From: an uncultured Treponema sp.
GTDB lineage: Bacteria > Spirochaetota > Spirochaetia > Treponematales > Treponemataceae
NCBI GenBank assembly: GCA_937894335.1
Contig: CALCRU010000002.1
Span: 1 to 29,434, forward strand
Direction of reading: 5' to 3'
DNA: 29,434 bases
Part shown: piece after piece, positions 15,551 to 24,205 of the stretch
Numbering within the stretch: the stretch's first letter is position 1
Layout of the letters: each line of letters starts with the position of its first letter
The notes under the pieces: model-generated
Told to the model about the DNA's origin: nothing
The model's input: only the letters and a program-made list of their open reading frames with translations
Database searches by the model: none
Made by a program: the position numbers and the translations under genes

Positions 15551-17169
15551 TTCTACGCGTTACCATAACGGTTCCTCCTTCACGGGAAAAAGACTCCGCT
15601 TTCATTAGGCAGGAACTTTCCCGTGAACTTAAAAAACAGGACAAAACCATAGATTTAAAAAATACAGAATCAGTCTGCGAAAAAAAATCCATTGACGCCC
15701 GTCACGGCAAGGCAAAACTTGTAATGAGGTTTGCCATTTATACAGACGGCGACAGTCCGCAAAAAGAGAACGCCCTTCCCGTATGGAAAACAGCAGACAA
15801 AAATCACACAGTAATCATTGTAGGTTCAGGGCCTGCAGGTCTCTTTGGAGCCCTTACACTTCTGGAACACGGCATTAGGCCTGTAATTGTTGAACAGGGA
15901 AGCGAAGTAGGCAAAAGAAAAAGAGACATTGCAGAAATCAGCACAAAAGGAAATGTAAACGACCACAGTAACTACTGCTTTGGAGAAGGTGGTGCAGGAA
16001 CATTCAGCGACGGAAAACTTTACACAAGAAGCAACAAGCGAGGAGACATTTCAAAAGTCCTGCGCATCTTTGCACACTTTGGAGCAGACAAAAAAATTCT
16101 TACGGACGCACACCCCCATATAGGAACTGACAAACTTCCAGACATCATAAAAGCAATGAGGGGATTCATAATAAGCAGAGGCGGAAACATTTACTTTGAC
16201 AGGCAGTGCATTGATTTTATTGTGAAAAAAAATTCCGATAAAATGCAGTGCGTGTGCGGAATAAAAACAAAAGACACAAATACAGGACATGAAGAAATTC
16301 TTTTGGGAGATGCGGTTCTACTTGCAACAGGACATTCTGCAGAAGACATGTATTACCTTGTCGCAAAATACGCGCCCCTTTCACTGGAGGCAAAAACATT
16401 TGCTGTAGGCGTAAGGGTCGAACATCCCAGAGAAGTAATAGACAGTATTCAGTATAAAAACCAGAAAGACAGAGAACTTCTTGGAGCGGCGGAATACAGG
16501 TTTACAAGTCAGCAAGATGGTCGTGGAGTGTACAGCTTCTGCATGTGTCCCGGCGGATTTGTAGTTCCCAGTGCAAGCAGAAGCAGTCAGATTGTAGTAA
16601 ACGGAATGAGTGCCGCCAGACGAAACAGCGCATGGAGCAATGCCGCATTTGTAGTAGAAACTAAGCCAGAAGACATTCCCCTAGAATTTGTAGAAAAGGC
16701 AAAGGAAAAAGGTTCGGCTTCACTTGCAGGACTTTTGTGGAGGGAACATCTAGAAGAGGAAGCATACCGTAACGGAATGGGACAGAAAGCTCCAGCACAA
16801 AAACTTACGGATTTTCTTAACCATAGGGATTCCTCAGTTTTACCACCCACAAGTTTTGCACCAGGAGTAAGGGCAAGCAGGCTAGACAAATGGCTTCCTC
16901 CTCAAATTGCAGAACGACTTGAAAAAGCCTTTTACGAGGCAGACAGAAAAATGAAAGGCTTTGCTTCGGAAGAGGCCCTGCTCATTGCAATAGAAACGCG
17001 AACAAGTACTCCTGTACGAATCTTACGGGAGCTTGACACCTGCCAATGCAGTCTGCTTAAAAACCTTTACCCTGCAGGAGAAGGAAGCGGCTATGCAGGC
17101 GGCATAGTAAGTTCTGCAATGGACGGAATAAAGGCGTGCGAGGCCATTGCAACCAGAATAGAAAAATAA
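15547..17169 (+). CDS. FAD-dependent dehydrogenase, COG2509 family
   Basis: The 540-residue cytoplasmic flavoprotein has a ~80-residue N-terminal extension (DARHGKAKLVMRF), then the Rossmann FAD motif VIIVGSGPAGLFGA (Gly93, 95 and 98). It also carries the family-typical CFGEGGAGTFSDGKLYTRS, LATGHSAEDMY, TFAVGVRVEHP, YSFCMCPGGFVVP and a C-terminal GEGSGYAGGIVSSAMDG flavin-capping block. This is the 'uncharacterised FAD-dependent dehydrogenase' family, whose substrate is not established. Its start overlaps the rnfB stop by 4 nt behind a TGAGGA site, so it is translationally coupled to the Rnf complex and is the last gene of that operon. Confidence 0.9.
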   Translation: MILRVTITVPPSREKDSAFIRQELSRELKKQDKTIDLKNTESVCEKKSIDARHGKAKLVMRFAIYTDGDSPQKENALPVWKTADKNHTVIIVGSGPAGLFGALTLLEHGIRPVIVEQGSEVGKRKRDIAEISTKGNVNDHSNYCFGEGGAGTFSDGKLYTRSNKRGDISKVLRIFAHFGADKKILTDAHPHIGTDKLPDIIKAMRGFIISRGGNIYFDRQCIDFIVKKNSDKMQCVCGIKTKDTNTGHEEILLGDAVLLATGHSAEDMYYLVAKYAPLSLEAKTFAVGVRVEHPREVIDSIQYKNQKDRELLGAAEYRFTSQQDGRGVYSFCMCPGGFVVPSASRSSQIVVNGMSAARRNSAWSNAAFVVETKPEDIPLEFVEKAKEKGSASLAGLLWREHLEEEAYRNGMGQKAPAQKLTDFLNHRDSSVLPPTSFAPGVRASRLDKWLPPQIAERLEKAFYEADRKMKGFASEEALLIAIETRTSTPVRILRELDTCQCSLLKNLYPAGEGSGYAGGIVSSAMDGIKACEAIATRIEK

Positions 17170-17171
17170 AA

Positions 17172-17197
17172 AAGGAGCCCCGTAACGAGGCCCCCTT
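17172..17197 (-). terminator. glgP intrinsic terminator, between convergent operons
   Basis: On the minus strand, an interrupted GC-rich hairpin (AAGG, GCC and CG blocks around a TTA loop) is followed by TTTTTTATTTTT, 20 nt after the glgP stop. In the plus direction the same hairpin follows the COG2509 stop by 2 nt but lacks a good T-tract (CTTCTAATG), so it suits glgP better than the rnf operon. Confidence 0.7.
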
Positions 17198-17217
17198 CTA
17201 ATGCTGTAGTGCTTGGC

Positions 17218-19680
17218 TTATTTCTTTGCCTTAGGCTCTATCACTACCCTGTCAAGTTTCCAAATGTCGCGCACATATTCTTCAATGGTGCGGTCGCTTG
17301 AGAACTTGCCTGAGTGGGCAATGTTAAGCAGTGCCTTACGCGCCCAAGCCCTGCGGTCTGCATAAGAAGCGGCAACCGCCTCCTGTGCCTGTACATAGCT
17401 TTCAAAGTCGGCAAGTACGAAGAAGACATCGGCGGGCTGACCACCAACTCCGTATACCAAAGAATCGTGAAGTTCTGTAAAGAGGTGGCGGGTTGGGTCG
17501 TAGGTTCCGTCAACAAGCTGTTCCACAACACGGTTAAGCTCAGGATTGCGTTCAAGATACTTCTGAGGATTGTAACTGTGCTCTGTGTTCATCTTGATTA
17601 TTTCGTCAGCAGAAAGTCCGAAGATAAATTCGTTTTCCTTTCCTGCTTCTGCAACAATCTCAATGTTTGCACCGTCCATGGTTCCCAAAGTAAGAGCACC
17701 GTTCATCATGAACTTCATGTTTGAAGTACCTGAAGCCTCGTAGCCGGCAGTAGAAATCTGCTCAGAAACATCGCTTGCAGGAATAATTTTTTCTGCAACA
17801 GAAACGCGGTAGTTTTCTACAAACACAACACGAAGTTTTCCACCCACGCGGCGGTCGTTGTTAATGCGCTCTGCAACATTGTTAATCAGTTTAATAATCT
17901 GTTTTGCACGGCGGTAACCAGAAGCGGCCTTTGCACCAAAGATGAATGTGCGTGAAGGCGGATTGTAGCTTGGGTCGTCCACAATGCGGTTGTACAGATA
18001 CATTACATGCAGAATGTTAAGGAGCTGCCTCTTGTATTCATGAAGTCTCTTAACCTGAACATCAAAAATGCTTTCGGGGTCAAGGAATTCATTCTGAGAA
18101 TGCTTAAGGTAGTCGGCAAGGCGCTGCTTGTTGTGCAGTTTGATTGCGTTAAGTTCATCAAGGCTCTTTTCGTCGTCTGCAAATTTTGTAAGTCCTTCCA
18201 GTTTTGAAAGATCTGTAATCCATCCGTCACCAATGCGCTTTGTAATAAAGTCGGAAAGTTCGGGGTTTGCAGAAAGAAGCCAGCGTCTCTGTGTTACGCC
18301 GTTAGTCTTGTTGTTGAACTTCTGGGGATAAATTGCATTCCAGTTCTTAAGTTCCTGTTCCTTAAGGAGTTTTGTGTGAAGTTCTGCAACACCGTTAACA
18401 CTGAAACAAGCATGAATTGCAAGCCAAGCCATATACACTTTGTCGTCGTGAATAATTGCCATGTGCTTTTGCTTGTCAAAGTCATCGGGGAACTTTGCAC
18501 GAAGTTCAATCATAAAGCGGCGGTTGATTTCTTCCACAATCTGATAGATACGAGGCAAGAGTCTCTGGAAAATTTCAACAGGCCACTTTTCAAGGGCTTC
18601 TGCAAGAATAGTGTGGTTTGTGTATGCAAAAGTCTTTGTAACAACAGCCCAAGCGTCATTCCAACCCACATTGTATTCATCCATAAGAATACGCATCAGT
18701 TCAGGAATTGCTACAACAGGGTGAGTGTCGTTTAACTGAATAACATGATAGTTGGGGAACTTAGCAAAGTCTGTTCCGTAGTTAGAAACAAAGTGATGCA
18801 CCAGATCCTGCAAGGAAGCAGATGTAAAGAAGTACTGCTGCTTAAGGCGGAGTTCCTTACCCATGGGACCGTTGTCGTTAGGATACAAAACACGGCTGAT
18901 GTTTTCTGCATCGTTCTGCTTCTGTACCGCACGGTGATACTGCATGTCGTTAAAGAGCTGCAGATCAAATCCGTTAGGGCTTGATGCCTGCCACAGACGG
19001 AGCGTGTTTACAGTGTTGTTTCCGTAACCTACAATGGGCATGTCGTAGGGAGTTGCAATAACATCTTCTGAGTTTTCAATATAGAAGCGGTCCTGTCCGT
19101 CGGGAGTTTTTCCGTATTTAATTTGTCCTCCAAAGCGAACAGTAACTGCAAGGTCACTCCTTTTTACTTCCCAAGGGTCTCTGTGCTTAAGCCAGTTGTC
19201 GGGATACTCAACCTGCTCACCGTCAATAATGTGCTGTTCGAACATACCATATTCGTAACGAATGCCATAACCGTTTCCGGGATACTGGAGGGTTGCAAGA
19301 GAGTCAAGGAAGCATGCGGCAAGACGGCCAAGACCACCGTTACCCAAACCTGCATCAGGCTCTTCGTCCTCAACAATATCAAAGTCAATGTTCATTCCCT
19401 TAAGGACTTCCTTTACCTGCTTTATAATTCCGGCATTGGTAAGGTTGTTGCTTAACGCGCGTCCCATGAGGAATTCTGCACTTAGGTAGTACAGCTGTTT
19501 TTTCTGCTGACTCTCATAGGCATTGCGAGTTGCCATCCAATTGGGCATGATGATTTCCAGCGCACTTGCACTTACGGCGTCAAAAAGATCATGTTTGTTT
19601 GCCTGAGAAATATCCTTTCCGTACTGTCTGCGAAGACGGGCCGTAAGGTTTTCCTTGAACTGTTCTGCATCAAAAACCAT
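17218..19680 (-). CDS. glgP: Glycogen (alpha-glucan) phosphorylase
   Basis: Releases glucose-1-phosphate from the non-reducing ends of glycogen or maltodextrins (GT35 family, pyridoxal-phosphate dependent). At 820 residues it has normal length. The active-site GNGGLGRLAACFLDSLATL lies at ~112-130, with YGIRYEYGMF after it. The PLP-binding block EASGTSNMKFMMNGALTLGTMDG near residue ~650 contains the Schiff-base Lys (of NMKF). It starts 18 nt after glgX behind AAAGGAG (7-nt spacing), so glgX-glgP form an operon in which the debranching enzyme removes the limit-dextrin stubs left by the phosphorylase. Confidence 0.97.
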   Translation of the reverse strand: MVFDAEQFKENLTARLRRQYGKDISQANKHDLFDAVSASALEIIMPNWMATRNAYESQQKKQLYYLSAEFLMGRALSNNLTNAGIIKQVKEVLKGMNIDFDIVEDEEPDAGLGNGGLGRLAACFLDSLATLQYPGNGYGIRYEYGMFEQHIIDGEQVEYPDNWLKHRDPWEVKRSDLAVTVRFGGQIKYGKTPDGQDRFYIENSEDVIATPYDMPIVGYGNNTVNTLRLWQASSPNGFDLQLFNDMQYHRAVQKQNDAENISRVLYPNDNGPMGKELRLKQQYFFTSASLQDLVHHFVSNYGTDFAKFPNYHVIQLNDTHPVVAIPELMRILMDEYNVGWNDAWAVVTKTFAYTNHTILAEALEKWPVEIFQRLLPRIYQIVEEINRRFMIELRAKFPDDFDKQKHMAIIHDDKVYMAWLAIHACFSVNGVAELHTKLLKEQELKNWNAIYPQKFNNKTNGVTQRRWLLSANPELSDFITKRIGDGWITDLSKLEGLTKFADDEKSLDELNAIKLHNKQRLADYLKHSQNEFLDPESIFDVQVKRLHEYKRQLLNILHVMYLYNRIVDDPSYNPPSRTFIFGAKAASGYRRAKQIIKLINNVAERINNDRRVGGKLRVVFVENYRVSVAEKIIPASDVSEQISTAGYEASGTSNMKFMMNGALTLGTMDGANIEIVAEAGKENEFIFGLSADEIIKMNTEHSYNPQKYLERNPELNRVVEQLVDGTYDPTRHLFTELHDSLVYGVGGQPADVFFVLADFESYVQAQEAVAASYADRRAWARKALLNIAHSGKFSSDRTIEEYVRDIWKLDRVVIEPKAKK

Positions 19681-19698
19681 GTGTAACTCCTTTCTGGT

Positions 19699-21813
19699 TT
19701 ATTTAGATATCAGTACTATCATAGAATTAGCGGGAACAACATAACGCGACTGCGCACGAAGTTCTTCTTCTGAACCGGGCATCATGATTGCATCAAGTGA
19801 ATCAATTGATGTGTCTGCTACACGGTACCATTTTTTTCCGTCAACGGTAGAAGGAAGGCTGACTACAACATCGTGCCGGTCTGTGTTTGCAGCTATGTAG
19901 AAGTCATTGTCCTTGCCGTCACCGCCGAGGGTGAATGCCAAAAATCGTGAAAGGTTTTCCCATACGGGATTTGCACTTGTGGCCGAATACCACTGAATAT
20001 CGGGCATAGAGCCAGAAGTTTGTCCGCCAAAGAAGTTTTCCCTGCGGAATACAGGATGCTCCTTGCGAAGCATAATTGCCCTGCGAGTAAATTCAATCAG
20101 ATCTGCATTAAGGGAAGCGTTTCCCCAGTCGTACCAACTTAAGTCGTTGTCCTGACAGTAGGCGTTATTGTTTCCTTGCTGACCTCGCCTCATTTCGTCA
20201 CCGCCCAAAAGCATTGGTGTACCCTGAGAAACAAGAACAGTAAGGATGAAGTTTTTCATCTGCCTGTTGCGAAGTCTTTCTATCTGAGGATTTGCAGTAG
20301 GTCCTTCGTAGCCGTGATTGTAGCTCCAGTTTGAATCAGAGCCATCACGGTTTCCTTCTCCGTTCTGCTCGTTATGCTTGCCGTTGTAACTTACCAAATC
20401 GTTCATGGTAAATCCGTCATGGCAGGTAACATAGTTTATGCTGTGGTAGGGCTTCTTTCCAGAAGAGGCAAACAAATCACTTGAGCCAGAAATGCGGGTT
20501 GCAGCTCCCGTAGAAACATGCTCGTCTCCTCGCCAGAATCTGCGTATGTCGTCCCTAAAGCGGTCGTTCCATTCTGCCCAGCGGCCTACAGGGAACCAGC
20601 CCAATTCGTATGCTCCACCTGCATCCCATGGTTCAGCAATGATTTTTGTATTGTGAAGGATGAGATCTTCCGCAATTCTGTTTGTAAGCGGAGGGAACTT
20701 TAAAATCTGTCCCTGCTGACTTCTTCCCAAAATTGGCGCAAGGTCAAACCTGAATCCGTCTATGTGATAGTCAAGCACCCAGTGACGCAAAGAATCTATT
20801 ATCAAATCGCGCACTACGGGATGATTGCAGTTTACGGTGTTTCCGCATCCGGAGTAGTTCATGTAGTACTCCTTGTGCTGTTCCACCAAAGTGTAGTAGA
20901 CGCTGTTTTCAAAGCCACGCATACTAAAGCCTATGCCGTGCTCGTTTCCTTCTGCAGTGTGATTGTAAACCACATCAAGGATAACTTCTATTCCTGCCTT
21001 GTGTAGTTCCCTGACCAGCATTTTAAATTCGTTTACGCATCCGCCAGGGGTCTTGTCTGCTGCATATCCGGCCTTTGGTGCAAAGAACTGCATGGTACTG
21101 TAGCCCCAGTAGTTTTTCATGCGCTCACCAGTACGAGGATTTACATTAGTATTTTCAAATTCGTCAAACTCGTGGATTGGCATGAGCTCTACGGCGGTAA
21201 TTCCCAAATTCTTAAGGTAGGGAATTTTTTCCATAAAGCCCCTGTAGGTTCCCGGTGCACTTACACCAGAATTCTTTCCTGCGGTAAATCCCTTAAGGTG
21301 AACTTCGTAAATGACAGAATCTTTAAGCGGCCTGTTAATGGGCTTGTCACCCTGCCAGTCAAACGCCTCATCATCAATTACAACGCACTTGGGAAAAAGA
21401 CGAGAATGGTTTTGAAAAAGTTCAATGTCCATCTTGTCTACAGGCGTCTTGTATGTAGGGGGAAGATTTTTAAAGAGTGAAACAGGGGTAAGGGCCTTTG
21501 CATAAGGGTCTGTCAAAAACTGATGAAAGTTAAAGCGATGGCCCTGACTAGGTTCAAAAGGACCGTCAACCTGATACATGTAAAGAGAGCCGGCACCTAT
21601 GCCTGGAACAAAGACATGCCACACATCTCCCGTGCGGTGAGTCTTGGGGTCAAGATCAATCTGCGCGTAAGGCTCGCTGTCTTCGGAGCTACGAAACAAA
21701 TCCAGAACGACGCGAGTACCAGTCCTAGAGAACACCGCAAAATTTACGCCGCCGTTGCATAGACTTGCTCCAAGCGGAAACGGTGTACCTGGCAATACAT
21801 TCAGTGCATCCAT
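19699..21813 (-). CDS. glgX: Glycogen debranching enzyme (isoamylase type, GH13)
   Basis: Hydrolyses alpha-1,6 branches of phosphorylase-limit glycogen. The 704 residues comprise an N-terminal CBM48-like beta domain (~10-130) and a GH13 barrel with DVVYNHTAEGNEHG (region I), GFRFDLAPIL (nucleophile Asp), IAEPWDAGG (acid Glu) and YVTCHDGF. A C-terminal beta domain follows. The close-spaced EPWD and region order match GlgX/TreX rather than pullulanase. The start at 21813 has no Shine-Dalgarno. TGC-TATAAT ends 7 nt before it, so a leaderless transcript is likely. Divergent from era. Confidence 0.96.
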   Translation of the reverse strand: MDALNVLPGTPFPLGASLCNGGVNFAVFSRTGTRVVLDLFRSSEDSEPYAQIDLDPKTHRTGDVWHVFVPGIGAGSLYMYQVDGPFEPSQGHRFNFHQFLTDPYAKALTPVSLFKNLPPTYKTPVDKMDIELFQNHSRLFPKCVVIDDEAFDWQGDKPINRPLKDSVIYEVHLKGFTAGKNSGVSAPGTYRGFMEKIPYLKNLGITAVELMPIHEFDEFENTNVNPRTGERMKNYWGYSTMQFFAPKAGYAADKTPGGCVNEFKMLVRELHKAGIEVILDVVYNHTAEGNEHGIGFSMRGFENSVYYTLVEQHKEYYMNYSGCGNTVNCNHPVVRDLIIDSLRHWVLDYHIDGFRFDLAPILGRSQQGQILKFPPLTNRIAEDLILHNTKIIAEPWDAGGAYELGWFPVGRWAEWNDRFRDDIRRFWRGDEHVSTGAATRISGSSDLFASSGKKPYHSINYVTCHDGFTMNDLVSYNGKHNEQNGEGNRDGSDSNWSYNHGYEGPTANPQIERLRNRQMKNFILTVLVSQGTPMLLGGDEMRRGQQGNNNAYCQDNDLSWYDWGNASLNADLIEFTRRAIMLRKEHPVFRRENFFGGQTSGSMPDIQWYSATSANPVWENLSRFLAFTLGGDGKDNDFYIAANTDRHDVVVSLPSTVDGKKWYRVADTSIDSLDAIMMPGSEEELRAQSRYVVPANSMIVLISK

Positions 21814-21820
21814 AAACTAC

Positions 21821-21829
21821 ATTATAGCA
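21821..21829 (-). promoter_or_regulatory. glgX-glgP extended -10 (leaderless)
   Basis: TGC-TATAAT with a 7-nt gap (GTAGTTT) to the ATG at 21813. The -35 is weak (TAGCAA, 17 bp upstream). No Shine-Dalgarno between the -10 and the start codon. Confidence 0.65.
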
Positions 21830-21903
21830 GATTTTTCCGTCTTTTGCTACAGAAAATTTGCATTTTTTTGTTTTTTAAGACAGAATTAAGACGCTATTCT
21901 CCC

Positions 21904-21932
21904 TAGAAAAAAAAAGAAAACTGCACTATACT
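21904..21932 (+). promoter_or_regulatory. era promoter (leaderless)
   Basis: TAGAAA (21904-21909), a 17-bp A-rich spacer and TATACT (21927-21932), followed by AAATTC and the ATG at 21939. Six-nt gap, no Shine-Dalgarno for this ATG. Confidence 0.55.
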
Positions 21933-21938
21933 AAATTC

Positions 21939-22859
21939 ATGGAAGAAAGGGAAGAAAATGAAATGCCGGAAATCGGCGACAAGACAGCACTGGTATGCAT
22001 TGTGGGACGACCTTCTGCAGGAAAGTCCACTTTTTTAAATACAGCAAGCGGAGAAAAAATCAGCATTGTGTCTTCAATTCCACAGACAACACGAAACGCA
22101 ATCCGCGGAATAGTAAACACATCTCTTGGACAGCTTGTCTTTATAGACACGCCGGGACTCCATCAGAGCGAAAAAAAACTCAACCTTAAGCTTACAAAAA
22201 TAGCCGCTGACCAGATTGCAGAATGTGACGCAATTCTTTATGTAATTGACAGCACTCGTCCATGCGGAGAAGAAGAGTCACTCATTGCACAGATGCTAAA
22301 GCCCTTAAGCGAAAAGATAGTTGTGGCCCTTAACAAGGAAGAAGACATTCACGCAAATGTGGAATCCGCAAGGGAGTTTGTAAAGAGGGAACTTCCACAA
22401 ATACCTCAGGGACGCATTCTTAGCATGAGCGCAAAGGCTGACCACAATGTAAACGATGTGCTTAAGGCTCTGTACGATCTTGCACCAGTTGCCCCTCACC
22501 TTTACCCCGAGGAATTCTACACTGATCAGGAAGTGGAATTCCGCATTGCAGAAATAATCAGGGAACAGGCAATTAACAGGCTTAAGGCCGAAGTTCCCCA
22601 TGCCCTTTATGTAAGCATAGAAGACATGAAGATGAAGACCGAAAAAGTTCTGAGCGTAAGGGCCTTTATTTGCGTAGAGCGAGAAAGTCAGAAGGGAATA
22701 GTCATAGGAACAAAGGGACTTTTAATCCGCGAAATAAAAGTCGAAAGCATAAAGGAATGCCGTAAGATTTTTCCCTACAAGGTTAATTTGGATCTTCGCG
22801 TCAAGGTTGACAAAAACTGGCGGCAGAAAGATGCTACACTGAACAAACTTGTCCGCTAG
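21939..22859 (+). CDS. era: GTPase Era
   Basis: Ribosome-assembly GTPase that binds the 3' end of 16S rRNA and checks 30S maturation. The 306 residues have normal length. G1 is GRPSAGKS (23-30), G3 DTPG (70-73) and G4 NKEE (132-135, where the consensus is NKxD). A C-terminal KH domain (~205-290) includes GTKGLLIREI. The effector loop has the Era-typical PQTTRNAIRGI. Two starts are possible: the ATG at 21939, 6 nt after a -10 box, or the ATG at 21963, behind an AAAGGGAAG site. I keep the first because the promoter would otherwise transcribe a useless stub, but the second would still give a full GTPase. Confidence 0.95.
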   Translation: MEEREENEMPEIGDKTALVCIVGRPSAGKSTFLNTASGEKISIVSSIPQTTRNAIRGIVNTSLGQLVFIDTPGLHQSEKKLNLKLTKIAADQIAECDAILYVIDSTRPCGEEESLIAQMLKPLSEKIVVALNKEEDIHANVESAREFVKRELPQIPQGRILSMSAKADHNVNDVLKALYDLAPVAPHLYPEEFYTDQEVEFRIAEIIREQAINRLKAEVPHALYVSIEDMKMKTEKVLSVRAFICVERESQKGIVIGTKGLLIREIKVESIKECRKIFPYKVNLDLRVKVDKNWRQKDATLNKLVR

Positions 22860-22862
22860 AGC

Positions 22863-22898
22863 AAAAAAAAACGCAGGCACCAAACGGCACCTGCGTTT
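22863..22898 (-). terminator. Terminator between era and the YbjN-domain gene
   Basis: AAACGCAGG/CCTGCGTTT form a perfect 9-bp outer stem with a two-pair inner stem and an AAAC-type loop. Read on the minus strand it is followed by a run of T (22863-22868 plus the stem end). In the plus direction only TTTAAAC follows, so it is a strong stop for the minus-strand gene and a weaker one for era. Confidence 0.82.
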
Positions 22899-22917
22899 AA
22901 ACATCCGTTGCACATTC

Positions 22918-23391
22918 TTACAGTGCGTCAGATTCTGAAAGATAGTCCCAGAAAAGGAATGATAGTTCGCAGAACATATCCATAGACTCGTTAAAGGTGG
23001 TCTGTCCAAGTCCGCCTTCAAAGGTCATGTAGTACTGCATTCTAAAACTTCCAGAGTCGCTGTAGTAGCAGGAAGTAAACACATAGTCCTTGTTCCAGTC
23101 GTTACAGATTTCTGCAGCAATGTCAGAGTCAAGGTCTTCCGCTCCACCCCATGAAGCAGAAAAACATATCAGGTTAAGATCGTAGTTTATGAAGACATAA
23201 AATGTTAATCCATCGTATTCCATAAGGATGTCGCCGTCTTCATCAATTTCGGCACAGTCCTTAAAATCTGAATCCATCATGTTAACCAAAGCCTGACTTG
23301 AAACTTGACGCTTTGTAAGGGATGTTTCCTTTGCAAAAGAAATTCCAAATGTTGTAAGAGCAAGAAGTAAAATCAGTGTAAGTTTTTTCAT
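22918..23391 (-). CDS. Exported YbjN-domain protein
   Basis: The 157-residue protein has a clear signal peptide (MKKLTLILLLALTTFGISFA, cleavage before KETS). The mature domain has the YbjN pattern: a short helix (SQALVNMMDS), a beta stretch YDGLTFYVFINYD, the N-D-W-N helix (ICNDWNKDYVFTS) and a Gly-Gly loop (TFEGGLGQTTFNESMDMF). The YbjN family is small and without a defined biochemical role; some members are described as stress or sensory regulators. The ATG at 23391 is chosen because AGGAG lies 7 nt before it and the signal peptide begins there. It follows the transaldolase gene in the same direction, but a terminator hairpin lies between them and leaves little room for a promoter. Confidence 0.75.
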   Translation of the reverse strand: MKKLTLILLLALTTFGISFAKETSLTKRQVSSQALVNMMDSDFKDCAEIDEDGDILMEYDGLTFYVFINYDLNLICFSASWGGAEDLDSDIAAEICNDWNKDYVFTSCYYSDSGSFRMQYYMTFEGGLGQTTFNESMDMFCELSFLFWDYLSESDAL

Positions 23392-23403
23392 AAATCGTCT
23401 CCT

Positions 23404-23450
23404 AAAAAAATTTAAAACAACCACAGGCACAGGCTTACTGCACCCGTGGT
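23404..23450 (-). terminator. Terminator/attenuator after the transaldolase gene
   Basis: On the minus strand, ACCACGGGTGCAG and CTGTGCCTGTGGT pair over 13 positions (three G-U pairs) around TAAGC. A T-rich tract with A interruptions follows and runs directly into the AGGAG of the YbjN-domain gene. Confidence 0.75.
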
Positions 23451-23463
23451 CGTATCCTCTTAT

Positions 23464-24183
23464 TTACTTAAGGATGCTGAATCCCAAGTCTTTGATGTCC
23501 TTTGCAAAAGTAAGAACTGTATCGCGAGAACCCTGCATGGGGCTCTTTCCAAGTCCAGGAAGTTTTGCAAGAACGGAATTCGGCACGGTAATAATGTCAC
23601 ACTTGCATTCGTCCGCCTCGACAATGTTGTACACTTCGCGAGTAGAAGCCCACAAGCTAAGTGTTCCTGGCTTTGAGCGGCAGATTTTTGCAGTCTTTTT
23701 CATTACAGGAATCGGGTCTATGCCAGAGTCGGCAAGGCGTCCTGCAAATACAGAAACTATGTTCTTTGTGTTGGGAGCAAAAGCGTTAACTGCTGCACGA
23801 ACCTGACCAATGGTAAAGATGGCGGTTACATTCAACTGAATGCCCTGCTCTGAAAGTTTTTTAATAAGGGGAGCGGTAGAAGTTCCGTCGGTAAGCATAA
23901 TGGGGATTTTTACATACACATTCTTACCCAGTGCAGAAATTACCTTTGCTTCCTTTTCCATTGTGTCAAAGTCGTCTCCAAAAACTTCAAAGCTGAGCGG
24001 CAGATCGGGAATAGCTGCAACTACATCTTTAGCAAAAGAAACATAGTCTGTAACTCCAGCTTTTTTCATAAGGCTGGGGTTTGTAGTAAATCCAGTTACA
24101 TAGCCCTTCTTATATTCTGCAATCATTGCGTCCTTGTCGGCACCGTCAGCATAAACTGCAACTTTCAACTGTTTAAAAGTCAT
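23464..24183 (-). CDS. Transaldolase-family protein (small, TalC/Fsa-like class)
   Basis: Class I aldolase of the transaldolase family; acts on sugar phosphates of the pentose-phosphate pathway in the cytoplasm. The 239 residues are nearer the short TalC/Fsa type (~215-220) than classical transaldolase (~315). Visible motifs are TTNPSLMKKAG (33-43), the Schiff-base Lys92 in NVYVKIP, NVTAIFTIGQ (118-127) and SVFAGRLADSG (144-154). Where E. coli fructose-6-phosphate aldolase has a Tyr in the AVYGAAQ motif, this protein has Phe123, as do true transaldolases. Transaldolase activity is therefore more likely than fructose-6-phosphate aldolase. The start has AGGAG, 7 nt upstream. It lies 22 nt after tpiA, in an operon making and using glyceraldehyde-3-phosphate. 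Confidence 0.88.
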   Translation of the reverse strand: MTFKQLKVAVYADGADKDAMIAEYKKGYVTGFTTNPSLMKKAGVTDYVSFAKDVVAAIPDLPLSFEVFGDDFDTMEKEAKVISALGKNVYVKIPIMLTDGTSTAPLIKKLSEQGIQLNVTAIFTIGQVRAAVNAFAPNTKNIVSVFAGRLADSGIDPIPVMKKTAKICRSKPGTLSLWASTREVYNIVEADECKCDIITVPNSVLAKLPGLGKSPMQGSRDTVLTFAKDIKDLGFSILK

Positions 24184-24205
24184 GACATATCTCCTGTAAA
24201 AAAAA

